Positions 1 to 9,683 of a DNA stretch of 24,793 nucleotides are shown here, one piece after another. Source of the DNA: Lenisia limosa (taxonomy: Eukaryota; Breviatea). The DNA lies in contig LPNZ01006392.1 of the NCBI GenBank assembly GCA_001655205.1, positions 1-24,793 on the forward strand, written 5' to 3'. The notes below the pieces were generated by a model, which was not told the origin of the DNA, ran no database searches, and was given only the letters and a program-made list of their open reading frames with translations. The stretch's first letter is position 1. The number at the start of each line of letters is the position of its first letter. The position numbers and the translations under genes are program-made.

Positions 1-3000
1 CCCGAGTATCTGCAACATTCCGATGATCACACCGAGTATCAGCAAACTCACACCCAGTATCAGCAAACTCTCACCAAGTATGGCTCTCGCGACGCGGACC
101 AAACTGTTGAGCATGAACACGAGTATATGGATGTTGAAACGAACTCGTCTACGCTACCGCCCCTTCTTAGTACCATTGATGATAATGGACTGGTGAGTGT
201 TTTGAGAAACTTTGATTATGTAAATGACAGCACAGTGGTGTAGGAAGTCACCAAAGCGTGCCTTAATCTTTTCGTGTTAATCCTGTAGACTTCTGAATCT
301 ATATCGCCTTCCCCCACAGCCTCTGAGAAAACAACGGAGCAGACAGGACAGTCCCCTGAAAAGTGATTGGGGTCTCCTGGGTGCAAAGTGAAGAGGGAAA
401 CTCTCGAGCATACGATATAACCCACTTTAGGACCCCAAGTCCTTCAAGCCCAGCAACAACCATAACAGGTTTGAGGTGTCCTATTATGCACATTTTAAGA
501 AGCATTATTTGGCTCAGTAAATTTTCTTACACATTTTTGTGTCCATACGTATAAGCTGCCTATTGTATCAGTATATCTTTAGAATGATAATCTTCGAATT
601 ACTTTACCTTTCAGAAGATGATATTGACATTCCAATACCTGATACTTTCACCCACCACAATCTCCTCTGCTTTGCAAGGTGACGTTTGTTTGGATCTAGA
701 ATTCATTTTTACCCAACCCACAAATTTCATGATAATTCCAAGAACAATCGGCTTCAGTAAGCCTCGATAACTCTTTGATACTGTCTTCCTAAAAAATACA
801 TCGATATATCCTCAAGTGTGATTTGTTTGATTTCTTCATCACTCGGCATTTACCGTCATTAACGACCCAGCAAGTCCCTGTCTACAATTCAGTCAAGTCC
901 GCCCGGGCTTGAAATGGAAAACCTCACACAACAGACCCCGTTACCTATGTCACCGCCTTTTGGTGTTACCAATGATACTGAACCCTCGCCTCCAGCCGAA
1001 TCCGATACAAGTCCCACCGCTTTGCCCCAAGATTATCAGCAGGGTATTCTGCAAGACTTCCCCAAAGCAGCTGTACAACATGTTGATAAGAATGATGCTA
1101 CGGAGGTAACTGAACGCCGGATCTCACGAGTACCTGGTGGGGACTTTTCTGCGCTTATTGTTGAGTGGAAAACAAATATCATATCATTGTATTATCACTT
1201 TTTGTAAAGTTTTTGAATGTCTTCAACTATTTTTTTTAACACACTCAGCCTTACTCCTTAGGTATGCAACCACTTCCTCAAGAGAGCCTTGTCAATGATG
1301 CAAATACTGATGATGACAAGAAAGGTGAGGATATCACGGTGATGATGTGGATGGTGATAGGGACTATTAGCTCAAACTCTCTGACTTCTCAATAAAGCTG
1401 TTTACCAGGTATAACAAACTAGATGCTTCTGTTCTCCCAATACCGCAAGACAATAGAGACGCAATTGAGAACCATCTGCCCTATTCTCCTTCTTCCGCAA
1501 CATCGGAGATCTCTATTGCTGCTCCATCTGTAAGGAGCGGCGACGTATTTTTCTCTTAAAGACATGCAAGTTTGAAGTTATCATTTAGATTGCCGACCCT
1601 TTGATAAGCGAGCTCCAGTCGCCCTATTTGAGACAGTCCGAGCATTCTACCACACCCCTTGAGACTTCAACAGCATCCACGACACCTTCACAGGCGGTCA
1701 CCAGGCAGACGCTTTCTCCCCCAATGTATGTTGTTTCCTGTTATTATTCAGAAGAGCCATTGAAATGTATACCTATCCGAAGAACATTTTTCCAAGTGTG
1801 AATGCATTTCCCTCTCTCTTAGCTTTAACATCGCAGACACCCCCTCCACTCCACTGCGCCAGGGATTATGGTCCCTGAATCCCCACAGCAACCTTCTGAT
1901 GCGGTTGTATCCGGCACCCCCAAGGTGCCCCCGCTACCAAGTCAACCAGCTGCGAATTCTTGGAACGGTTCAGTCAAGCAAAGTCCCCCCGCAAGCGCCC
2001 CCGGCCTTGTATTTCCAGGCTTGACAACGAAACTTTTCAGCCGCTTCACCCAGCCTTCTCCAGCTAGTTTAGCAGATGTGGATGGGGTGAACGTATCTAT
2101 TTTTGGAATATGTCTGTTTTCATTTGATTATGGACATAGTATAATACAGTATGATATAATCTACACTAATTTAAGAACTATTTAGATGTTCCTGTACGTA
2201 TTTTTCGTTTTCTATTCACCTCAATTCCTAACCAATCAGACGTTACCTGCATCGCCAACTAAAAGGGGTAGGATGGCATGAAACTATCAAAGTGCAGGTT
2301 CCATATTCACAATTAACGGATTTTAGATGATCAGAAAGTAGCTGCAGAATCCAAGTAAGCTGTCGTACTTTTCTCTTTAGAATATCATACCTTTATAATC
2401 AAATCTGAGATACAAATGAAATGCAACTTGTTTTACTAAATTGATTTTCTTTCTTTTCAGCTATCAATGAGTCATAATAATATTTTAATCAGTAAAATAC
2501 ACCATAGTTTATTCATAAACGAAACCTTCTTGATATTCGCAGTCCTCCCTAACATTAATCACCGTAGATACGATGACGTTGGGGGATGGAGACCCATTGG
2601 TGAGCCCCTTACCACTCCTCACGATAGTTCGACAAGCATGGTATTTCGGGTCATTTCAGGAGGGGAAGATGTAATCAGAATTCAGATAACGGCTTTTTAA
2701 CTCATTAAAATCCTTTAATCCGATCATTCTGGATTGCTTTTATGAAGCATTATCATATCATACTATGTATACGGGTATTACATATTATATCATGCAAGTA
2801 TTCTAAAAACTTCCTAGTATGAACCAGCTTAGATTTTACATTTTTGACCGCTTAGTCCGACGGTGATATGGAAATTGAGGAGGACGTCAGAGATATTCCC
2901 GTTTGGACATCAAGGACATCCATATTTACCAGTCCAGGTGGGAGTCTTTTGATAATATGAATTGTATTTGTTTACAATACTATACATTGGGAAGGAACTT

Positions 3001-3331
3001 TGTTTACTGTTTTGAATAGGTATCAATCTCATCTTTTGTATTCCATTCACCCCTTGCGCTTGTGACGATAATGCAGTCGTCAACCGGACTAAATTCCGTT
3101 TCAGGGCTTTTTTCACTAAGTCTATTTCAAAGGTTTGTCAAGTGATTAATGTTGAATACCAAAGGCTCAAAGACAAGCAAATTATCGTTTTTTTTGATCC
3201 AAAAGCGTCCTCTTTTTGAATAGTCTCCTGCTTCTTACCATCACCCTCTTTAATTCGCAATCAACACCATCTCCCCCACCCCCATCACTTTCAAGATCAA
3301 AGAAGCTTACGAAAACGTAATCAAAGGGTAG
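1..3331 (+). CDS. Pro/Ser/Thr-rich acidic protein of unknown function, 5' partial, multi-exon
   Basis: I do not recognise this protein. Exons chosen by GT/AG borders and continuous phase: 1-192, 289-362, 431-468, 615-678, 871-1105, 1249-1324, 1423-1529, 1589-1725, 1837-2086, 2240-2267, 2327-2354, 2568-2599, 2660-2670, 2856-2937, 3020-3132, 3296-3331 (TAG stop). They sum to 1503 nt, exactly 501 codons, so every junction is in frame. The start lies left of the window. The visible ~500 residues are low-complexity: a Tyr/Gln/Thr repeat at the N-side, then long Pro/Ser/Thr stretches (for example TPSPSSPATTIT) with Asp/Glu patches, and an acidic segment (SDGDMEIEEDVRD) near the end. No signal peptide, membrane helix or catalytic motif is visible. 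It looks like a disordered regulatory or scaffold protein, which is inference. The last two exons and the 11-nt exon at 2660 are the least certain. Confidence 0.6.
31..81 (+). repeat. 21-bp in-frame tandem repeat (7-residue units)
   Basis: Two nearly identical 21-bp units (31-51 and 52-72) and a partial third (73-81) encode T-[EQK]-Y-Q-Q-T-[HL]. A diverged copy precedes them (1-30). The period is a multiple of three, so copy-number change would keep the reading frame. The array probably extends left of the window. Confidence 0.8.
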
Positions 3332-3984
3332 TGTAATGTATTGTTCGTTGTAATTGTGTATTGTAATAGGTATTGTTTTAGAAATTGATATATGATGTAT
3401 CTTCGTTAAACACAAAATCTTTGATATTTAGTGCACTGAATCCTTGGCCTGTGGAGGATGACAACTGATAACTTTCGGTTACTTGGAATTGTGACACATT
3501 CACATTCAACTATAATTTTGATATACGCTACATAGCGTGTAAATTTTGCCAGAAAAATGATTAGTTTCGCGCGCATTACCCCACCTGCCGTGGCGAGTCA
3601 GTACAAGGTACTGAAATAGAATGTATATCCTGGTACAATTGGGGAATTTATTGTACGACAGTATTACGTTTCCCCTTTTTACTTCAGATGAGTCGAGAAA
3701 CGAGCCTCTTTAAATTTTGAAATAGGAAATGGTCAGAAATTTGGTAAAAGTGTTGAAACCTGACGCCTATCTCTTGACATGACCCAACTTAATAGTCTGT
3801 AAGGAAAGTTTAAAAGAAAATTTTGGGTGTGATTTTGTCAAGGAGGGCCTTTTGCCTCTTTTGGTAATTTTCCTCTTGTGTTTTAATTCTCAGTTCAGTT
3901 ACATCGGCTTAACAATATTCAGAATAAAATATCGTAAATTTGATTCAGGCAAGTAAAAAAACTAATTTCCAATTTCTTTACACA
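3332..3984. other. Intergenic region between the P/S/T-rich gene and the hydroxy-acid oxidase gene
   Basis: AT-rich DNA without a convincing exon. It must hold the 3' UTR of the left gene and the promoter and 5' UTR of the oxidase gene. Two short perfect palindromes are visible (around 3527-3540 and 3600-3614), each a 6-bp stem at most, too small to call as functional elements. Confidence 0.5.
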
Positions 3985-6900
3985 ATGCTCTACTTCTTCA
4001 CCAACATTGATGATGCCGAAGAGCAAGCCAAAAAGAAGCTGCCTAAAATGGTTAATTGGGTGATATATAGGGTGATAGGTTTCATAAGGTTCATGATTGA
4101 CACTCTTATACCATAATACCATCTTCTTACACAATATCTAAATTCCATTTCCTAAGTGATCAGAGTTTGCATTGCTGTCACTTGATGTTATGCTAACAGT
4201 CTTGAATTAACTGTATACTGGATGCTTCTTCTCTAACCGATAGGTGTATGGATACTACCGCTCTGGGTCTGAAGATGAGTTGTCTATTCGCAACAACTTA
4301 CAGGCCTTTCGATCGACAATGGTGCGTCAAAACTCTTGAACTTCTTGCACCAGTTAAGTGATTACTATTTCATGTTAAAAAAGTTGTTCAACATTCTGTT
4401 TTATTGTGCCATTGCTAATACGATATAGTTGCGTCCAGCATGCTTGAGAGATGTGGTTCTTCCTGACCCTTCAACTCGAATATTTGGAAGACTCCACAAA
4501 ATTCCTTTGATAAGTAGGAATTTGGGAATTTCATTTCATTCTCATCATTTGATGTTTTAATTTTCATTACCGTACCATACGATATAATGGTAATCTTCAC
4601 TCACTGAATAACATCAATCTCGAAAAATGTGATTCTTTTCAAAAAATACAATTACCAGTCAAGTATGTTACATTTGAAGTTGGCGATTGAGTATGTTCAA
4701 AATTTCGTGTTACCAAATCCATAATAGAAATAGTACAGGTAAATGTTCCTTTTTGTCACTTGTCTACCCCAGTTGCACCAACAGCAATGCAGAAAATGGC
4801 GCATCCCGAGGGTGAAAAAGCCACTGCCAAAGGGGCTACCAGCAACATGGTGACCATGGTAGGAAGATTGTGTTAGTGGGTAAAATGACATCCAAATGGT
4901 GTACAAATTTATCCACAAATATTATTTACCTAACCTTCTTCACGAAAAACTTAAAACAGAACCAACACAACCAAGAGTTTAGATTTAATGATTGCCATAA
5001 CACCTCTCACACAATTTTGAATCTTCAGTTTCACTCACACGCACTTGGAGATATGTATTTAGGTTCTAATAATCAACTTTAGACGCTGTCCAATTGGGGA
5101 ACCTCCACTTTAAGTGAAGTACGGGCGGCCGGGGGAAGTCAGCTAAATTTATGGTTCCAATTGTAAGTTACTCCCTGTATTGTTTTATGAACAGCTCTCC
5201 ATTAACCCAGTTACGAAAATGACGAGCTCTATTACATCATATGTATGGTATCCAGAGCCATCAATTTATTTTGTTCAGGTATGTGTATCGCGACCGAGTC
5301 TTAAGTTTATCGCTTATTGAGGCAGCCGAGAAAGCTGGGTGTGAGGCATTAGTTATCACTGTGGATACACCAATACAAGGTTAGCTTCAAATGATGCTCA
5401 AACTCATGTCAACTACAATCAGTTATGTTATGGATACATATTTACAAATACAGTCAGTGGTATTAACAATCTAATTGTAATACATATTGAGTTTATTTAT
5501 GCGTCAAACTAAAAAACTAGGTCGAAGAGAGACAGATATCCACAATGCGTTCACATTACCCAGGCATCTCAAAATGGCACAAATAGAAGATGTCTTGTTG
5601 GTTTGGTTGTGTGACGGGTTCTAATTGAGCAACAAGGATTTTGAAACATGTTCAATCCCTGATAATGTTTTAGCGGACCAATGCCAGTTCCACGAGATGG
5701 AAAATCAGGTACGAAATGAATTGTTTTATGATGGCCAAATATAACAATAATACCATTGTGTAGTAACATAACCACAATGTTTTTGATATCAAGTGTAGAT
5801 TCCTTGTAATAATAATGTAAACTGAGGCATCATTGGCAAATACATAACACTCTGTTGATTAAACTCAATACAGGGCTGGAGTTGTTCATTGAGGAACAAA
5901 TGGACGCAAGCCTTACATGGGCTGAGATCGCGTGGATCAAACGAAACACCAAATTGAGAGTCGTTGTCAAAGGTGAGGTTTAGTAATGAAGAATTGAATT
6001 TCCTTGATTTTGTATACTAATAAATATTTCAAAAATTGGATAATATCATGTCCTCGTGATTAACAATCGTTAATCTAAGCTATTTCCTCACTCATGCTCT
6101 GACAATATCCCAAGGAATATTGCGGGGAGATGACGCTCTAATGGCTACCACAGCCGGAGTGGACGCTATTATAGTCAGGTATGGCCGCCTATAAACAATA
6201 TCCCTCAGTAAGCATGTACCATGTAAGTAACAGTGAAAACTTGTCCGAGCTTTGATTTGATTGCAAGCAATATTGGGAAATTATTTCAAAACACATTTAA
6301 CAATATTCAAATGTAAATGAGAAAGAAATATATTTTCTTAAAAACCTGATATGGGATGGTGACCTTGGCCAGTGAGTATTGCCATTTTCTCAAAATAAGT
6401 AACAACAAAACCCAGATATAACCTTGTTTTTTATCTCTTTATACGCTACAAAACAACTCACCTACAACAGTAACCATGGAGGCAGACAGGCAGATAATAC
6501 CATTCCTACCCTGTTTGCTTTGAAAGAGGTATTGCTTTTGAAATAATTAAATTTTCTTTATGGCTGAATTGGACAATATTTATAGTAATGATACATTGCA
6601 GTGATATTAACGCCAAGGTTGCCGACACATTGAAGTCAATGGGATCTCCGGTCAGTATTTTGATGGACGGCGGGGTCCGAAGAGGGAGTGATATTTTCAA
6701 AGGTACGTGTGATCCCTTTTGGGGGATCCTAATATTGTACCCAGTTTGTCTCACTGTAACCATCATATTCGAGGATTGTATATGGAAGGAGGCTTAGAAA
6801 CCGACTCCAGATGGTGTGAAATTAATTTTGGAGTGTGATGCAAAAAAAATAATCCCGCATATTGCTTCTGAACCTTTGCAGCCATTGCATATGGCGCTTC

Positions 6901-7405
6901 AGCCGTTTTAATTGGAAGGCCTGTTTTATGGGGCTTGGCGGTAGATGGAAAAAAGGTTGGTTGGTGATATGATAACAATTTAGCACACAGACATGTATAT
7001 AACCACCCTGTCCTTTCAATACTCAGACAAAGAACGTTATTGTGAGTCTTTAGGGTGTTACTAATGTTTTGCACTTTCTTGAATCCGAGTTTAAACGAAC
7101 AATGAAACTGTGTGGTTGCAGGTAAAGGAGGGTGTTGAAACTCGTACTGTTAAGTTTTCTTGATCACAATTCCATAAAATATACTATACCCTCCATATAA
7201 TCGTCCCATGATTGTAATATTCTTGAACTACCATGACATCATTAGATAGAAGATTTGATCAGTAAATGAATCAAAATCAACAATCACAAAATATGTGTCT
7301 TGAATAATGAATATCAGGTTGTGTTGACAGATCATTATTAACAAGTTTAGGGAGGTCGCAGACATAACTCCGGATATGGTCTGCTCACTCAGCGCTAAGC
7401 TGTAA
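3985..7405 (+). CDS. HAO1: (S)-2-hydroxy-acid oxidase / glycolate oxidase, FMN-dependent, peroxisomal
   Basis: Oxidises glycolate-type 2-hydroxy acids with O2, giving H2O2, using FMN in a TIM barrel. Exons: 3985-4059, 4244-4321, 4429-4513, 4773-4858, 5083-5162, 5279-5379, 5521-5596, 5674-5708, 5874-5972, 6115-6178, 6471-6528, 6618-6702, 6882-6955, 7054-7121, 7351-7405; 1119 nt, 372 aa, matching the usual ~370. The start aligns with the family N-terminus (ML...AKKKLPK). Visible family motifs: YYRSG (active-site Tyr29), APTAMQKMAHPEGE, LYVYRDR, TVDTP, GRRETD, VVVKGILRGDD (Lys), SNHGGRQ (catalytic His262 and Arg265), MDGGVRRG and IGRP (FMN phosphate). The protein ends in AKL, a PTS1-type peroxisomal signal. 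Two junctions are ambiguous: the donor after 5596 (or 5608, adding 4 aa) and the acceptor at 6617. Substrate preference (glycolate, lactate or longer acids) cannot be read from motifs alone. Confidence 0.95.
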
Positions 7406-7660
7406 CCTCATCTCAGATTGTTGTATAACATGTGTATATTTGGGTATTATGCATTTCTCACTTTTGTAAGAATTGTCAAACGTAGCAGTGAGAGTTAGAA
7501 ACTTTAAAAAGCACACATAAAACGTATGCATTTTAAGACATACTTTCAATTCGACTTATAAGGCTAAGTACTGCAACTTTAAAATCCAGCTCACTACTCC
7601 CTGCAGGATTTCAAAAACATATCGCAAAGTAAAACGTAATTCTCCTCGGGTCTAAATGTG
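7406..7660. other. 3' flank of the oxidase gene
   Basis: AT-rich sequence after the TAA stop with no coding signal. It should contain the oxidase 3' UTR; no clear AATAAA was identified. Confidence 0.4.
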
Positions 7661-7662
7661 TA

Positions 7663-7705
7663 AGTCGTACTCCCTGAGTGCGAACACCCACCTGAGTGCG
7701 AACAG
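7663..7705 (+). repeat. Left terminal inverted repeat of the MITE-like element
   Basis: Starts AGTCGTACTCCC and contains GAACACCCACCTGAGTGCG. It matches the reverse complement of 8131-8165 apart from a ~7-bp insertion and a few substitutions. The motif TGAGTGCG occurs twice in this arm, suggesting a small internal duplication after or before insertion. Confidence 0.75.
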
Positions 7706-8130
7706 AAATACCAAAAAATGTCCCAAATTTGTGGATTTTTTTTTGTGGACAATTTTGAAAAGACAAAATTGAAAGATGAAATACAAACAAAAATAAAATA
7801 TCAGTAAACAAGAAGAAAAGAAACAGGAAAATTTACCAAAATGTATCCCTTGATCCCCTCTTCAAGAGTGAAGCATTGGAGTAGTCTTGTATTTAAAGAT
7901 AGTAGAGGATATGCTTCCGTCTATGACTCAAAGGAGCTGATTTATTAACAAAAGTGAGTTCAGGGCATTTATTATGGGAATGTGCTCTTGTATAGTATTA
8001 CTCCAATTATTCGTATTTTTCTTCTTTTTATATGTGAATGTGTACAAACATGTCATTTAAGAAGTTTTACAAGCATCAACTTGTTTGAGAAAATTTGTAC
8101 GTTTTCCTATAATCCTAGTAAAATTGGATT

Positions 8131-8165
8131 CTGTCGCACTCAGGTGGGTGTTCGGGGGTACGACT
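8131..8165 (-). repeat. Right terminal inverted repeat of the MITE-like element
   Basis: Reverse complement reads AGTCGTACCCCC followed by the block shared with the left arm. It is followed directly by TA, the inferred second copy of the target dinucleotide. Confidence 0.75.
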
Positions 8166-8167
8166 TA

Positions 8168-9540
8168 TACAGAGCAAACAAACACACAACTGAATCCACA
8201 AATCCCTGTTCCTTTCCTAATGTCTTTTATGTCTACATTCCCACCAATTCTGCTGTTCTTGCCTCTTCCTCTTCCCCCACATCCGTTTCCTCTGCTATAG
8301 GTTCCCTCGAAATAATTTGGCATTAGCTTCGGTTTGTGCCAATTCTTGGCTGCTCAGTTAGTGGGGCATGCGAAACTAACATAGCAGCTTCCCTAGTCAC
8401 AATTTCATACACAATTTCAGTAACAGTACATTTATGACATCTTTCTCTAATGACCATACGACATTGAAAATGAACTCACTAATATACAATAGTTTCAATG
8501 TTATAGATATAATATGTTGTGACACTTGGTCATACATAAACAACAATGCCTACGTGGATGTGTCCTCAGGTTGACTGCATACACCATAAGTGCACTGTAA
8601 TGGTAAGGATTTCTTTGAACATGAGCTCCTGGCTTTTACGATACTGTTTGTATTTAGCTTTTAACACAAATGTTCATTACCAGTTATAAATATCTTTTCT
8701 GCAATCACATGATTTGTTCCCTCCAACTGTTTGTTCAAAATCTCGCATTGAAGCACTAAACTAAGTTAGATGGCACACGATCTAGCTCGGCCCTGAGGGT
8801 GCGGCATTCCTCTTCGGTGGAGGTATTCAACATCCTTAGAAAATAATTGGTATGCTTTTACTTTACCTTGCTTATCGAGGCTTTTATGATAAAAGAGTCA
8901 CAACCTGAACCAGATTCCATTAGTTATAAACGTATCTTCAGCCTATTGTCAACAAATATTCCTTGAGCGTTGATGCAACTGTTACCTGAAAAATGCCAAC
9001 ATGGCAACTTATTGTGAAATATCTCAACTTCAGGATTCTTGAAAGTTGATGAATTGGATGGATACTCAACATCACTAAGAAAACTCCTTTTGCATAGTCT
9101 TTTACGTAAAACGAAGAAAATCTTCTTTGTGACAACTAAAAACTGATTTGACTTGATAGCATTGCCCTCATTGTTGCTATGAAATAGTGTGAATTAGATC
9201 CCTGCCACCACTCACTGGAGGATTTGGTACAATGCCATTTGGTTAAGAGCAACCTTAGCTGTAAAAATGAGGGTCACAATAATATTTCAGAAATGCAGTT
9301 CTATGATAATGATACTATGCAACTATTCAATGAATACTCCAAAACAAGATCAATATTAATAATAAGATTTGTGATATATTCTTGCAAGCTGTTCATCTTA
9401 AAGGTTGCTGAATGGGATTGGAATTGGAAGATTGATTGGAAAAACATCTGTTGTCAGTTGTTTATCTGTTAAATAATTTGTTTCAGATTTTCAGAATATG
9501 GCAGAGTGCACTGTAACTAATTATTAAAGTTATTTATTAC
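8168..9540. other. Intergenic region, no supported gene
   Basis: About 1.4 kb of AT-rich DNA between the transposon-like element and the promoter region of the surface-protein gene. Open frames exist on both strands; the longest on the minus strand runs 8924-9193, about 89 codons without an ATG start. None shows family motifs or a consistent exon chain, so none is called. Confidence 0.5.
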
Positions 9541-9683
9541 CAGTGCCGAAAAGCAGGAAGTGGGAAGAGCGGGAGAATGATGGAAATACGGCGTAGCGGC
9601 GGAATTACTCAGCCCGGGGCGGGAAAATACCTTAGGATTTTGTTTGAAGTTCCAGAGTCCCTTTTGTTGTTGACCTCGAGAAC
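9541..9683 (+). promoter_or_regulatory. GC-rich proximal promoter / 5' UTR of the surface-protein gene
   Basis: Base composition jumps from AT-rich intergenic DNA to a purine- and GC-rich block (around 9541-9630, including CGGCGTAGCGGCGG and CCCGGGGCGGG) directly before the first ATG. This fits a promoter or transcription start region. No TATA box or specific factor site is claimed. Confidence 0.35.

Larger units (their letters stand above)
7661..8167. mobile_element. MITE-like non-autonomous DNA transposon with TA target-site duplication
   Basis: Two inverted copies of a sequence starting AGTCGTAC face each other: left 7663-7705, right 8131-8165. Each is bordered outside by TA (7661-7662 and 8166-8167), as for elements that insert at TA. 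Both arms share the block GAACACCCACCTGAGTGCG; the left arm carries about 7 extra bases (TGAGTGC, a copy of a block further in). The interior, about 425 bp, is AT-rich with no transposase-like reading frame, so it would need an enzyme in trans. TA duplication and size resemble Tc1/mariner-type or other TA-targeting MITEs; superfamily is not assigned. Confidence 0.7.

Noticed and set aside
8770-8842. Possible minus-strand exon and a ~22-bp imperfect repeat (8822-8843 versus 9060-9083)
   Set aside because: The two short stretches share a GGTATTCAACAT-like sequence, but identity is limited and no larger repeat or exon chain extends from them.
8924-9193. 89-codon open frame on the minus strand between the MITE-like element and the mosaic gene
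   Set aside because: It has no ATG at its start, no family motif, and no convincing partner exons; an open stretch of this length can arise by chance in a window this size. A plus-strand frame in the same DNA (FLKVDELDGYSTSLRK, from about 9034) is equally plausible.
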